Source: Bacteroidales bacterium (GTDB lineage: Bacteria; Bacteroidota; Bacteroidia; Bacteroidales; Bacteroidaceae). Taken from it: a stretch of 64,000 nt of DNA. A program made the translations under genes and the position numbers. The notes below the pieces were generated by a model, which saw nothing but the letters and a program-made list of their open reading frames with translations, did not search any database and was not told where the DNA came from. The stretch is taken from assembly GCA_004557185.1 (NCBI GenBank), contig SFEP01000004.1, positions 1-64,000 of the forward strand. The letters run 5' to 3'. Below are positions 25,671 through 34,917 of the stretch, in pieces. The stretch's first letter is position 1. The number at the start of each line of letters is the position of its first letter.

Positions 25671-27470
25671 ATGCGTCCCTTCTTTTCATTTACCCTCTAC
25701 ACGCTGCTTTTCCTTTGTGCGTTGGCCTCGTGTCAGCGCACGGTTCACGTGGTGCCTGCCGAAGCCACCGCGGCGAACGGTTCGGAGCGGGTGGCTCTGA
25801 GGCCGGAGGACAGTCTGCAGTTTCGCCTGTTCTTCCTCGACGCCATCAGGCAGAAGGGCGTGGGGCGCATCGATGCCGAATTCGAACTCTTGCAGGAGGC
25901 GCTGGCCATTCACCCCGAAGCCCCCGAGGCGCTCTACGAGATGGCGGTCATCGAACTGCAGCACACGGCCTACTCTGACACGCTGCTCAAAAAGCAGGGC
26001 ACCGACCACCTGCGCAAAGCCATCGCACTGGACCCGCACAACCTTTTCTACAAGCAGACGCTAGCGGAGTTTCTGGCCAACAAGGCGGAGTTTCGCGAGG
26101 CGCTGCTGCTCTACGAGGAGATAGCCGACAGCAAACCCTCGACCGAAACGCTGATGATGCTCGTGTGGCTCTACGGCCAAGTGAGCGACTACGCCGGCGT
26201 TATCAGAGCGCTCGAACGCATGGAGCAACTTGACGGGCCGAGCGAGCAGATAAGCCTGACGAAGTTTCAGACGTATCTCGAAATGAAGGACGACGAGCAG
26301 GCTTACCGCGCCATCGAGGACCTTTGCGCCAAATATCCCTCGGACCTGCGTTACCGCGTGCTGCTGGGCGACATGTACGACCAGAACGGACACCACGAAA
26401 TGGCGCTCGACATCTACCGCGACGTGCTCACGGCCGAGCCCAACAACAGCTACGCGCAACTCTCGCTGCTGGCCTACTACCAGGCCGCGGGGGCCGACTC
26501 GCTCTATCTCGACCTGCTGCACCGCGTGGTGCTCAACCCCCACACACAGAGCGACACCCGCGTTGAAGTGCTGCGGGCCTACGCCGCAAGGCAGATGCAG
26601 AGAGGCGCAGACATGGAGCCCGTGATGGCGCTCTTCAGCAAGGCGCTGCAAATGCCGCAGGAGGACGCGGATTTGGCGGAGATGTACTTCTACGCACTGG
26701 CGGGGGCCAAACAGAGCGACGACTTGCTGCTGGAGGCCGCACGCCACGCTCTCGAGATTGACCCCACACGCAACAGCATGAGGCTGCAGATGCTGCGCAT
26801 TTACCTGGAACGCAACGACCTGCAGACGGTCATCGACGTGTGCCGGCTGGGACGCCAGTACAACCCCGCCGAACTGACCTTCAACTACTACGAGGGGCTC
26901 GTGCTCTACCAAAAGGGGCAGGACCGCGACGCCATTCTCACCCTGCGCCTCGGGGCCTCGCACATCACCGACGACAGCGACCCCGAACTCTGCTCCGACC
27001 TCTACGCCCTGCTCGGCGACATTCTCTACGACAACGACAACCCCGACGCGGCCTTCCGTGCCTTCGACAAGGCGTTGCACTACAACGCTGGCAACATCAC
27101 CTGCCTCAACAACTACGCCTACTACCTGTCGCTCATTCCGCGCGACCTCGACAAGGCCGAACGCATGAGCCGCCTCACCGTAGAGGCGGACGACTCCGCC
27201 GCCACCTACCTCGACACCTACGCCTGGATTCTCTTTCTGCAAAAACGCATGGACGAGGCACGCACCTACATCGACCGCGCCCTCAAGTGCTGCTCTGACG
27301 TCGACGAACTCTCAAGCGTGGTGCTCGACCACGCCGGCGACATTTACTACCACACGGGCGACAAGGCGCAGGCCCTCTCCTTTTGGAAGAAGGCTCTCAA
27401 ACACACCAACGACCGCGCCCTTCAGCGAAAACTGCGACGCAAGGTGGCCTACCGCCGCCCCGTGCCGTGA
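25671..27470 (+). CDS. Tetratricopeptide-repeat lipoprotein
   Basis: A 599-residue protein. Signal and lipobox (LFLCALASC, lipidated at about Cys17), then at least ten TPR-like helical hairpins (for example AEFELLQEALAIHPEAPEAL, QGTDHLRKAIALDPHN, GHHEMALDIYRDVLTAEPNNSYA, DAAFRAFDKALHYNAGNI, DKAQALSFWKKALKH). No enzyme domain. The position between dut and the DUF4292/EnvC genes, 122 nt after dut, is typical for Bacteroidales, where such proteins are thought to help build the envelope; this is inference. Confidence 0.85.
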   Translation: MRPFFSFTLYTLLFLCALASCQRTVHVVPAEATAANGSERVALRPEDSLQFRLFFLDAIRQKGVGRIDAEFELLQEALAIHPEAPEALYEMAVIELQHTAYSDTLLKKQGTDHLRKAIALDPHNLFYKQTLAEFLANKAEFREALLLYEEIADSKPSTETLMMLVWLYGQVSDYAGVIRALERMEQLDGPSEQISLTKFQTYLEMKDDEQAYRAIEDLCAKYPSDLRYRVLLGDMYDQNGHHEMALDIYRDVLTAEPNNSYAQLSLLAYYQAAGADSLYLDLLHRVVLNPHTQSDTRVEVLRAYAARQMQRGADMEPVMALFSKALQMPQEDADLAEMYFYALAGAKQSDDLLLEAARHALEIDPTRNSMRLQMLRIYLERNDLQTVIDVCRLGRQYNPAELTFNYYEGLVLYQKGQDRDAILTLRLGASHITDDSDPELCSDLYALLGDILYDNDNPDAAFRAFDKALHYNAGNITCLNNYAYYLSLIPRDLDKAERMSRLTVEADDSAATYLDTYAWILFLQKRMDEARTYIDRALKCCSDVDELSSVVLDHAGDIYYHTGDKAQALSFWKKALKHTNDRALQRKLRRKVAYRRPVP

Positions 27471-27561
27471 GCTCCACGGGCCGCCCTGGCCGGTAAGCCT
27501 ATATAAATAAATGCACACGAGCCGCCCTGGCACTTTCAACCCCTCTCCTTTCCTGAAAATA

Positions 27562-28416
27562 ATGAAACACCTATTCCTACTCTCCCTGTTGCTCTTGACA
27601 CTCTCCTCATGCCGCACGGCCCGCCACGCCGCCAGCGGGGGCTCCGCACGGCCTGCCACATCAGCACCCTCAGCCACGCCCGAGCCCAGCGCCGCCCTGG
27701 CCAAAGCCAGCGTGGCCAAGGTCAACGCCCAGCGCCTCAACCAGCAGCACGTCACGGCCCGCGTGCAGGTGGCCCTCACGGCCAAGGGCAAGGAGGTGTC
27801 GGCCTCGGGCCAGCTGCGCATGAAGCGCGACGACGTCATCCAGCTCTCGGTTACACTGCTCGGCTTCGAGGTGGGACGCATGGAGTTCACCCCCACCGAC
27901 GTGCTCGTCATCGACCGTGTGCACAAGCAGTACGTTCGCGCCGCCTACAGCGACATTCCCTTCCTGGCGAGCACGGGCATCGACTTCTACGCCCTGCAAT
28001 CCCTCTTCTGGCACGAGCTCTTTGTGCCCGGCAAGCGCGGTGTGCCCGAGGCCGGCTCCTTCGCCGTGACGCAGAGCGCCGAGGGCCTGACGCTCACCCC
28101 GCAGCACACGCCGCTGCTCACCTACACCTTCGTGGCCTCGGCCGACAACGGCGTGCTGCAAAGCCTCCGCGTGCAGGATGCCCGCCATGCCGACCCCACA
28201 CAGTTTGCCTGCACCTACGCCAACTTCACCACGCTCAGCGGCAAAGCCTTTCCCGCCACCATCGAGATGGGCATCACAGGTTCGCAGGCCGACGCCTCGC
28301 TGCGTCTGCAACTCTCGCGCCTCAACCACGATGCCTCGTGGAACACCCGCACCACGGTGTCGCAAAAATACACGCGCCGCAACGCCGACGAAGTGTTCAA
28401 GGCGCTCCTTCAATAA
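27562..28416 (+). CDS. DUF4292 lipoprotein
   Basis: A 284-residue predicted lipoprotein (MKHLFLLSLLLLTLSSC, lipobox LSSC at 14-17). The body KVNAQRLNQQHVTARVQVALTAKGKEVSASGQLRM... ends in EVFKALLQ and has the LolA/LolB-like beta pattern of DUF4292. Start chosen at 27562 (signal peptide); a Met 17 codons earlier precedes no signal. It lies between a TPR lipoprotein and an EnvC-like protein with a 24-nt gap, so is surely in an operon. Suspected role in outer-membrane lipoprotein or lipid handling; unproven. Confidence 0.85.
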   Translation: MKHLFLLSLLLLTLSSCRTARHAASGGSARPATSAPSATPEPSAALAKASVAKVNAQRLNQQHVTARVQVALTAKGKEVSASGQLRMKRDDVIQLSVTLLGFEVGRMEFTPTDVLVIDRVHKQYVRAAYSDIPFLASTGIDFYALQSLFWHELFVPGKRGVPEAGSFAVTQSAEGLTLTPQHTPLLTYTFVASADNGVLQSLRVQDARHADPTQFACTYANFTTLSGKAFPATIEMGITGSQADASLRLQLSRLNHDASWNTRTTVSQKYTRRNADEVFKALLQ

Positions 28417-28440
28417 CCCTCCCTGACTCTCACACGCACC

Positions 28441-29835
28441 ATGCTGTCACACTTGCCCACCCTCCACCTGCTACACCGTATGCTCCTGGCCGCCATGCTG
28501 GTGTGCCTGGCCGCACCCGCCGCAGCACAGACCAACAAAACGATACGCAAACTGCAAAGCGAGCAGTCGTCGCTCAAAAAGAAAATCACAGAGCAGGAGA
28601 ACATGCTGCGCAGCACCAAGAAGGACGTGTCGGCACAGCTGGCCAACCTGCAGGTGCTCACGGCCCAAATTGAGGGGCAGCAAAAATACGTCGAAGGCAT
28701 TCACTCCGAACTGACCATGCTGGCGGGCTCCATTGGCGAACTTGAAGCACAGCTGCGCCTGCTCGAAGCCGACCTGAACGAATGCAAGCGCCAATACCGC
28801 CGATCCATGAACTACATGTTCCGCAACCGCCTTAACACCAGCAAACTGCAATTCATCCTCTCGGCACCCAACTTCCGCCAGATGTACCGCCGTATGCGCT
28901 ACATCAGCAATTTCTCAAAATACCAGCAGGCGCAAGGACGCCTCATACAGCAAAAGGAGAAGGAGGTGCAGGATAAACGCGCCGAACTCTTGGGGCAGAA
29001 AACGCAAAAGGACAGGCTGTTCGTGCAGGGACAGGCTGAAAAACGCAAACTCGAAGGACAGCAGCAGCAGCGACGCCAGGCCGTGGACGAACTCAACGCC
29101 AAGCAGAAGCAGCTGCAAGCCTCCATTGCCCAGCAACGCAAAAAATACAGCCAGCTCAACGCACGCATCGACAAACTCATACAAGAGGAAATAGCTGCCG
29201 CCGAACGCCGACGCAAGGCCGAGGAGGAGCGGCGCCGCAAGGCCGAAGCTGCCCGACAGGCTCGCCTGAAAGCCGAACGCGAGGCGGCCGAACGTAACAA
29301 ACGCACCACAGCATCGGCCAAAGGCAAGGGCTCCACCACCACCGCCAAGGGCAAGAAGAACGACTACGACGCCAAGACCGCCACACCACGCTTCAACGAG
29401 GCCGACAACGCCGACCGCGCCCTCTCGGGCAGTTTCGCGGCCAACCGCGGCAGGCTGCCCATGCCCGTCACCGGGCCTTACGCCATCACAGCCCACTTCG
29501 GCAGCTACAACGTGGAGGGCCTGCACGGCGTACAACTCGACAACAAGGGCATCAACATCACCGCTCACCCCGGAGCACAGGCCCGCGCCGTGTTCAAGGG
29601 CGAGGTGACGGCCGTCTTTGCCTACGGCGGCCTCTACAACGTCATCGTGCGCCACGGCAGCTACATGACGGTCTACTGCAACCTCGCCTCCACCTGCGTG
29701 CACCGCGGCCAGCAGGTGCAGGCACGCCAGAGCCTCGGCGCCATTGCCCGCGACGCCTCGGGCAACTGCACCCTGCACTTCCAGCTGCGCAAGGAGACGG
29801 CCAAACTCAACCCCGAAGCCTGGCTGGCACGCTGA
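28441..29835 (+). CDS. EnvC-like murein hydrolase activator (M23/LytM domain, degenerate)
   Basis: A 464-residue exported protein (signal peptide to AAAQ, about residue 30). Long coiled coil (about 32-270: KTIRKLQSEQSSLKKK, QQQQRRQAVDELNAK), an Ala/Lys/Glu-rich linker, then a C-terminal LytM domain (about 330-464). The metal-binding residues are lost: the usual HxGxD is KGINI, and HLHFE is TLHFQ. So it likely activates an amidase rather than cutting peptidoglycan, as EnvC does for AmiA/AmiB. Between DUF4292 and LpxL genes in a tight plus-strand cluster. Confidence 0.9.
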   Translation: MLSHLPTLHLLHRMLLAAMLVCLAAPAAAQTNKTIRKLQSEQSSLKKKITEQENMLRSTKKDVSAQLANLQVLTAQIEGQQKYVEGIHSELTMLAGSIGELEAQLRLLEADLNECKRQYRRSMNYMFRNRLNTSKLQFILSAPNFRQMYRRMRYISNFSKYQQAQGRLIQQKEKEVQDKRAELLGQKTQKDRLFVQGQAEKRKLEGQQQQRRQAVDELNAKQKQLQASIAQQRKKYSQLNARIDKLIQEEIAAAERRRKAEEERRRKAEAARQARLKAEREAAERNKRTTASAKGKGSTTTAKGKKNDYDAKTATPRFNEADNADRALSGSFAANRGRLPMPVTGPYAITAHFGSYNVEGLHGVQLDNKGINITAHPGAQARAVFKGEVTAVFAYGGLYNVIVRHGSYMTVYCNLASTCVHRGQQVQARQSLGAIARDASGNCTLHFQLRKETAKLNPEAWLAR

Positions 29836-29873
29836 CACCGGCACTGGCTATTCCTTATATATATCACACGCCC

Positions 29874-30770
29874 ATGTTCATGCTCACCCTGCTCTCGCGC
29901 CTCCCCCTCTGGTGGCTCTACCGCCTGAGCGACCTCCTCTTTCTGCTCGTCTACTACGTGGCACGCTACCGCCGCCGCGTGGTCAACCTCAACCTGCAGC
30001 GCGCCTTTCCTGAGCGCAGCGAGGCCGAGCGCCGGCGCATAGCACGCCGTTTCTACCGCTTCTTCTGCGACTACGCCGTCGAAACACTCAAACTCCTCAC
30101 CATCTCGCCCGACGAAATGAAGCGCCGCATGACACTGCAGGGCCTGCCCGAACTCGAAAAGGCATTGCAAGAGCAGCCCTTCGTCTTCTTCATGCTCGGC
30201 CACTACGGCAACTGGGAGTGGCTCTCGTCAGTGCCACTGCACACCTCCACCCACTGCATGCAGCTCTACACCCCACTCCACAGCGCCACGGCCGACAGGC
30301 TCTTCTACCGCATGCGCTCACGCTTCGGAGCCGACACAGTGGCCAAAAACGACGCCCTGCGCCGCATCCTCTCACTCAAGCGCAACGGCATACGCACCTT
30401 CGTAGGCTTCATTGCCGACCAGGGACCGAAGCCCGTGAACATTCACCACTGGATGACGTTCCTACACCAGGACACGCCCGTCTTCACAGGTGCAGAGCGC
30501 ATCGGCAAGAAGGTGGGCGCCGCCGCCTACTTTCTGCACATCACGAGGCCCCGCCGCGGCTACTACGTGTGCCAATTCGAATGCCTCACGCGCTGCATGG
30601 CCCAGCACCCCGACTACGAGTTTACCGATCTCTTCATGCGACGCCTCGAAAAGGAAATCAACGAGCAGCCCCACCTGTGGCTGTGGTCGCACCGACGCTG
30701 GAAGCACACGCGCCAAGAGGTGGAACGCATACAGCAAGGCTTCGCCAGACACGCTGATGCCAAAGACTGA
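29874..30770 (+). CDS. lpxL: Lysophospholipid/lipid A acyltransferase (LpxL/HtrB-like)
   Basis: A 298-residue protein with an N-terminal membrane segment (LSDLLFLLVYYVARY) and the HX4E acyltransferase motif GHYGNWEW at about residues 103-110. The LNLQRAFPER and FIADQGPKP segments are typical of LpxL/LpxM. It adds a secondary acyl chain to lipid A. Start at 29874 or two codons later. It is 38 nt after the EnvC gene; the spacer has a CCTTATATATAT tract. Function fits with the phosphoethanolamine transferases elsewhere in the window. Confidence 0.9.
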   Translation: MFMLTLLSRLPLWWLYRLSDLLFLLVYYVARYRRRVVNLNLQRAFPERSEAERRRIARRFYRFFCDYAVETLKLLTISPDEMKRRMTLQGLPELEKALQEQPFVFFMLGHYGNWEWLSSVPLHTSTHCMQLYTPLHSATADRLFYRMRSRFGADTVAKNDALRRILSLKRNGIRTFVGFIADQGPKPVNIHHWMTFLHQDTPVFTGAERIGKKVGAAAYFLHITRPRRGYYVCQFECLTRCMAQHPDYEFTDLFMRRLEKEINEQPHLWLWSHRRWKHTRQEVERIQQGFARHADAKD

Positions 30771-30772
30771 CG

Positions 30773-30833
30773 AAAGTCCGTACGAAGTGCAAGGAAACGA
30801 TAGTTCACCGCACGCCGTACGGACTTTTTCATT
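30773..30833 (+). terminator. Terminator after lpxL
   Basis: AAAGTCCGTACG and CGTACGGACTTTTT pair around a 33-nt loop. The inverted repeat begins 3 nt after the stop codon. Confidence 0.6.
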
Positions 30834-31218
30834 CACCCCACAGCCTGCAACACAAAGCCACGAAGACCGGTTTGAGGTGGATGCAATTCGCATCCACGCT
30901 TGCTGGGGCAGCACGTTTACGTTTGGACCAAGTCCGAATGCCGATAGCAACGAAGCAGATTGGCCATGATGACACACCGTCGCTTGCTGGGGCAGCACGT
31001 TTACGTTTTATCATCATTCCTTTCCCCTCGGGTGCAGACGGCCTTTCATATGCTCATGATGTTTACTAAAAGTTGAAAAACAACAAATAAAATTAAGTAA
31101 GTGGCAAAAATGCGCCGGGTCGCCTAACTTTGAAACGTAAGGGCCTGCGTCACCCTGCGCGCTGCAGTCCCTGCACCACACTTTCACACACTTTCTATAC
31201 ACCTAAAAACCTATCATC
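30834..31218. other. Intergenic region with an 84-bp-period direct repeat, before superoxide reductase
   Basis: CGCTTGCTGGGGCAGCACGT, extended by TTACGTTT, is repeated at 30897-30924 and 30981-31008, 84 bp apart. The hairpin GTGGATGC/GCATCCAC at 30878-30898 precedes it. A -7 box TAACTTTG is at 31125-31132. No gene. Confidence 0.6.
31125..31132 (+). promoter_or_regulatory. -7 box of superoxide reductase gene
   Basis: TAACTTTG 87 nt before the start codon; the -33 element is unclear. Confidence 0.45.
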
Positions 31219-31593
31219 ATGACCAAGCGTAACCAAATGTACCGTTGCCCCGTGTGCGGCCAAATCGTTGAAGTCGTCAATCCTGCCGCGGGCAAACTCG
31301 TGTGCTGCGGGCAACCCATGGAACTCCTGCAGGAGAACACCACCGATGCCGCGCACGAAAAGCACGTGCCGCAAATCAGCCGCACCACGGGTGGCTACGT
31401 AGTGACCGTGGGCAGCCAGCTGCACCCCATGCTCCTTGAGCATCACATTGAGTGGATAGAACTGCTCACCCCCGAGGGCATCATGCGCGAGCACCTGCAG
31501 CCCGGGCAGAAACCCGAAGCCACCTTCTGCACCGAGGCCGAGGCCATAGCCGCCCGCGCCTACTGCAACCTGCACGGGCTCTGGAAGGGCTGA
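31219..31593 (+). CDS. dfx: Desulfoferrodoxin (superoxide reductase, two-iron class)
   Basis: A 124-residue protein. The N-terminal rubredoxin-like (desulforedoxin) site has CPVCG (residues 10-13) and KLVCCGQP (29-30), four Cys for one iron. The C-terminal superoxide-reductase centre has the ligands in HEKHVP, SQLHPMLLEHHIEWI and AYCNLHG (four His and one Cys). It turns superoxide into peroxide without making oxygen, an oxidative defence of anaerobes. Monocistronic, with a terminator at 31621-31656. Confidence 0.96.
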   Translation: MTKRNQMYRCPVCGQIVEVVNPAAGKLVCCGQPMELLQENTTDAAHEKHVPQISRTTGGYVVTVGSQLHPMLLEHHIEWIELLTPEGIMREHLQPGQKPEATFCTEAEAIAARAYCNLHGLWKG

Positions 31594-31620
31594 CCACCAG
31601 CCCCCCTGCACCAACCTACG

Positions 31621-31656
31621 CCAAGGGGCGCACCGCGACGAACGGTGCGCCCCTTG
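31621..31656 (+). terminator. Terminator after dfx
   Basis: AAGGGGCGCACCG and CGGTGCGCCCCTT form a 13-bp perfect stem with a short loop. Confidence 0.65.
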
Positions 31657-31824
31657 CGTTGTGTGTAGCCCTGCCGGGCTCGGGCGGGCCGCTGGCTGCC
31701 CATGCCCCATGGAGCACCTCACCCCTAACTATGGGCAAGCCTTGCGCAGCCCACCGCGTTCCGCCCTTTGCGATGTGCCTAATGATGCGCCCTCTTCTGC
31801 CGGGCTTAGAGGTAGGCAGAAATA

Positions 31825-31960
31825 GATGCTACGTAAAAAAGTTTACGTACGACGTGATTTTTTTTACGTACGACGTGATTTTTTTTACGTAGCAGCCCGT
31901 TTTGCCTCTCCGCCGTCGCGACAAAAATGGATGCCGTAAAAAAAGCCGTCGGTGCGTGGG
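31825..31960. repeat. Composite palindromic repeat, locus d (TACGTA module plus a decayed CCGT module)
   Basis: GATGCTACGTAAAAAAG at 31825 and TTTTTTACGTAGCAG near 31895 bound two 21-bp units. The linker CCCGTTTTGCCTCTCCGCCG and a degenerate GGATGCCGTAAAAAAAGCCG follow. Confidence 0.78.
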
Positions 31961-32048
31961 CAACATGAAGGGGAGGCGTGCTGAAGGGGGCATACGAGGG
32001 GATGAGGGTTGGCCGGCTTGGCGATGGTCACCATGCAGAACGCCGCGC

Positions 32049-32090
32049 GCCCCCTGTCATGCTGCTGTGCATGGCAGGGGGCGCGTGGGG
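32049..32090 (-). terminator. Terminator of the T9SS operon
   Basis: CGCGCCCCCTGTCATGC and GCATGGCAGGGGGCGCG form a 17-bp stem with one G-U pair, 14 nt after the porN stop codon. Confidence 0.65.
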
Positions 32091-32103
32091 CTATGTGGTG
32101 TGC

Positions 32104-33252
32104 TTAGTGACGCTGGCGGCGTACGCTGAGGCCGCCACCGCTGCTACCCGTTGACCTGGGCTTGGTGGCCTTCGTTTTGGCGGGCTTGGCGGCTTTCGTT
32201 TTGGGTGCCGTCGATTTTGACTTGCTGCTCACGCTCGTGGTGCGGCGCGAGGTGGTGGCGGGACGGCGTGCGGTGGTGGTGCGGCGTGCGGTGCGCGATG
32301 CCTTGCCGGCGGCGGCCAGACTGTCGGCCTGTGCCTGCGCCAGGGAGTCGGCCCTCAAGCGGGCGTAGTAGGCGCTGTCGCGACCCCATGTGTGCTCCTG
32401 CACGTCGGTGAGCTGACGCTCGATGCGCTGCTGCTCCTTCTTCACAGCCTCGTCGTCGGGGCAGTAGTTGGCAATGAGTCGGTCCTGCAGGTTGACGGCC
32501 TTGTAGACCTCGCCCTCGTAAAGGCCCATGGTGAAGAAGTCGTCGGCCGACATGGTGGAGGCGTTGTTGAGCGAGGAGCCCATGAGCATGAGTTTGCCGA
32601 GGTAGGGCGCGGCATCCTGCATGCGTATCCAGAACATGGGATACTGGGCGAGCTCTCCGCCGAAGTCGCTGTCGCCGCGCTTGAGCACGGGGCAGATGGC
32701 GGTGACCTGCTTGCGGAAGGTGGCGGTGTGCTGGTCGTAGTAGGTTGACTCCTTGATGAAGTAGGCTTTCACCTCCTCGGAGGGTAGGTCGGCGTCGTTG
32801 ACGCGCACTTTGTCGTCCTTCGATTCGTAGAAAATCTGGTAGCGGTCCATGATGTCGCGTGCGGTTACCACATTTTTCTCGCTGAAGTCCTCGTTGCCGT
32901 CGAGCTTGTAGTCGTAAGCCTTGATTTGCTTGCGTAGCAGGAGGTGGAAGAGGTAGGTGAAGAGGTTTTCACGCCCGTCGTGGGGTGTGGTGGGATAGTA
33001 GAGTGGTGCGTTGGCCTCGCGAGTGAGGTCGAGTGTGCGGTAGAGGTCGCGCCTCCATGCCGCATCGGCGGGCATGGCCTGTGCGGTGGGGAAGGGGCGT
33101 GCGGCCGAAGGGCGTGCCGTGGGTGTTTTGGCGGCTTCGGTGCCCTGTGCTGCGGCTCGCCGCTTGGGCGGCTGTGCTACGGCTTGCAGGGTGGCGCACA
33201 GGCAGAGGAGCAGGAGGCTTGCTGTGGCTATGTGGCGGGATAGGGTTCGCAT
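32104..33252 (-). CDS. porN: Type IX secretion protein GldN/PorN
   Basis: A 382-residue periplasmic protein, signal peptide (ASLLLLCLCATLQAVAQ) followed by a low-complexity Ala/Pro segment, then the GldN core. That core has DLYRTLDLTREANAPLYYP, LLLRKQIKAYDY, FYESKDDKVRVNDADLPS, KESTYYD, CPVLKR and MFWIRMQDAAPYL. The C-terminus is a Lys/Ala/Ser/Thr-rich, repetitive tail (about 310-382). PorN and PorK form the large ring at the outer membrane in Porphyromonas. Last gene in porPKLMN. Confidence 0.93.
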   Translation of the reverse strand: MRTLSRHIATASLLLLCLCATLQAVAQPPKRRAAAQGTEAAKTPTARPSAARPFPTAQAMPADAAWRRDLYRTLDLTREANAPLYYPTTPHDGRENLFTYLFHLLLRKQIKAYDYKLDGNEDFSEKNVVTARDIMDRYQIFYESKDDKVRVNDADLPSEEVKAYFIKESTYYDQHTATFRKQVTAICPVLKRGDSDFGGELAQYPMFWIRMQDAAPYLGKLMLMGSSLNNASTMSADDFFTMGLYEGEVYKAVNLQDRLIANYCPDDEAVKKEQQRIERQLTDVQEHTWGRDSAYYARLRADSLAQAQADSLAAAGKASRTARRTTTARRPATTSRRTTSVSSKSKSTAPKTKAAKPAKTKATKPRSTGSSGGGLSVRRQRH

Positions 33253-33293
33253 AGGCGGTGAATGTGGTTGGTGTATGGGGGGTGGTGGGAGTT

Positions 33294-34853
33294 TCAGTTG
33301 ACAATCACCTCGACGGCTCCGCTGAGGGTGCGCGTGATGCCGTCAGGGCCGGTGGCACGTACGTTGGAGATGTAGAAACGCTGGCCGCGGCGCAGTTCGC
33401 GCATGAGGTTGCGCTGCTTTTCGGTAAAGTCGGGTCCGGCCGAGGGTTCGGGACGGAGGTTGCCCATGCGGTCGGCGAAGACGGTTTCAAAACTGTTGAC
33501 GCGGAAGGGTATGTTGAGCAGTCCGTCGTCGATGGCGGCTGCCAGTCCGGGCGAGGCGAGGAGGGTGGCCTTGGCTACGCGGCCGCCGGGATGGCGCTCG
33601 CCGCCCACACGGAGGTAGGCTTTGGGGTCGGGGAGTTTGCGCACCTGGAAGGTGTAGGAGCCCATGGTTTGCGTGCGGCCGTTGACGGTGCCCGTGACGG
33701 TGAAGGTGACGGGGGAGCCTACCTTGCTGGGGCGTGCCACGTATTTGCCCGTGCCGCGGGCGGTGAGGGTGCCGCCGCTCATGGTGAGGTGAATTTTGTC
33801 GTGCGGTATGCCTGAGGCGGAGACGCTGATGGGGTTGTCGAAGCCGGCGTAGAGCACGTTCATGAGGTCGGCGGCCACGGTGGCTCCCTGCGGGGGTGCG
33901 ATGACGTTGTACTTCTGCGTGAAGGGTCGGCGCATGGTTTCGCCCGTGGCGTTCTGCATGAGGATGTAGCCGCTGAAGCTGTATTCGCCGGGCGAGCCTG
34001 CGGTGAAGTTGTAGTGTCCGTCGGCGGCGATGCGTCGGCCGTTGACGTAGATTTCGGGTCGCTGGGTGGTGTCGACGGCGGCCATGAAGATGCGCGAGCG
34101 GAAGGTTTCGCCGGGATAGAGCGTGGTGGCCTCAGCCGAGACGTAGGCATTGAGTTCGTTGACGCGTATGTCCTTGAGGTCGATGTTGGCGCGCAGGGTG
34201 TGGAGCACCTCGCCCTCGGCCTTGCGCACGTCGCTCTGCAGCTTGGAGAGCATGGTGACGGCTGCTATGGCGGGCATTTCCTCGAACATGTATTGCGTCC
34301 AGTCCTTGCCGTAGTTGTCCTCGGTGCGTGGCACGTCGGTGCTGAGGTTGGAGGCGATGATGGCTCGCTGGCGTGGGTCGGTCACCTGCTGGAGCACGGC
34401 CTGGCGGAAGTGCACGATGCGCTGCAGGAGGGCCTTTCCCTGTCCACGGCGCGGGGCGAGCATGATGCGGCTGGCGGCTTCGAGGTTTTCCTTGTCGTCG
34501 AGTTTGTCGGGGTTGCCGTCGGCTCCGTCGGCCTCGCGTGCTATGGCCCAGCGCATGCTGTCGGCAAAGAGGTAGAGGTCGTCGCTCAGGGCTTTGACGG
34601 CCATGGCCTTGTCGAACCAGGGCTTGACCTTGGCGGGGTTGGCTTGGTATTGTTCCTTAAAGTCGGCGTAGAGAGCCTCGTTTTCCTTGGTAGCGTTGTC
34701 GATGGTGCGGCGCAGGCTGTCGCCTATCAGGGTGAAACCCTTGAGCACATCGCTCGACACGTTGAGCGCAAGCATCGCCAGCAGTACGATGTACAGCAGG
34801 TTGATCATTTTCTGGCGCGGCGAAACGGGGCGTTTCTTTACAGTGGATGGCAT
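33294..34853 (-). CDS. porM: Type IX secretion motor protein GldM/PorM
   Basis: A 519-residue inner-membrane-anchored periplasmic protein. An N-terminal single transmembrane helix (MINLLYIVLLAMLALNVSSDVLKGF, residues about 16-40) includes the conserved membrane Glu-free motif region. A long periplasmic part of several beta domains follows (VEVIVN end). In Gld/Por systems PorM and PorL form the proton-driven motor, with PorM extending to the PorKN ring. 41 nt upstream of porN, 64 nt downstream of porL. Confidence 0.93.
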   Translation of the reverse strand: MPSTVKKRPVSPRQKMINLLYIVLLAMLALNVSSDVLKGFTLIGDSLRRTIDNATKENEALYADFKEQYQANPAKVKPWFDKAMAVKALSDDLYLFADSMRWAIAREADGADGNPDKLDDKENLEAASRIMLAPRRGQGKALLQRIVHFRQAVLQQVTDPRQRAIIASNLSTDVPRTEDNYGKDWTQYMFEEMPAIAAVTMLSKLQSDVRKAEGEVLHTLRANIDLKDIRVNELNAYVSAEATTLYPGETFRSRIFMAAVDTTQRPEIYVNGRRIAADGHYNFTAGSPGEYSFSGYILMQNATGETMRRPFTQKYNVIAPPQGATVAADLMNVLYAGFDNPISVSASGIPHDKIHLTMSGGTLTARGTGKYVARPSKVGSPVTFTVTGTVNGRTQTMGSYTFQVRKLPDPKAYLRVGGERHPGGRVAKATLLASPGLAAAIDDGLLNIPFRVNSFETVFADRMGNLRPEPSAGPDFTEKQRNLMRELRRGQRFYISNVRATGPDGITRTLSGAVEVIVN

Positions 34854-34917
34854 CGTAGGGTAAGGGTGTGTGAGTTAGGGTGTGGGGTGAAAAGCGTGAG
34901 GCTGGCGGGAGTCACCC

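Noticed and set aside
32969..33304. Alternative frame upstream of porN
   Set aside because: Overlaps the porN start region in another frame and is Pro/Thr/His-rich shadow sequence.
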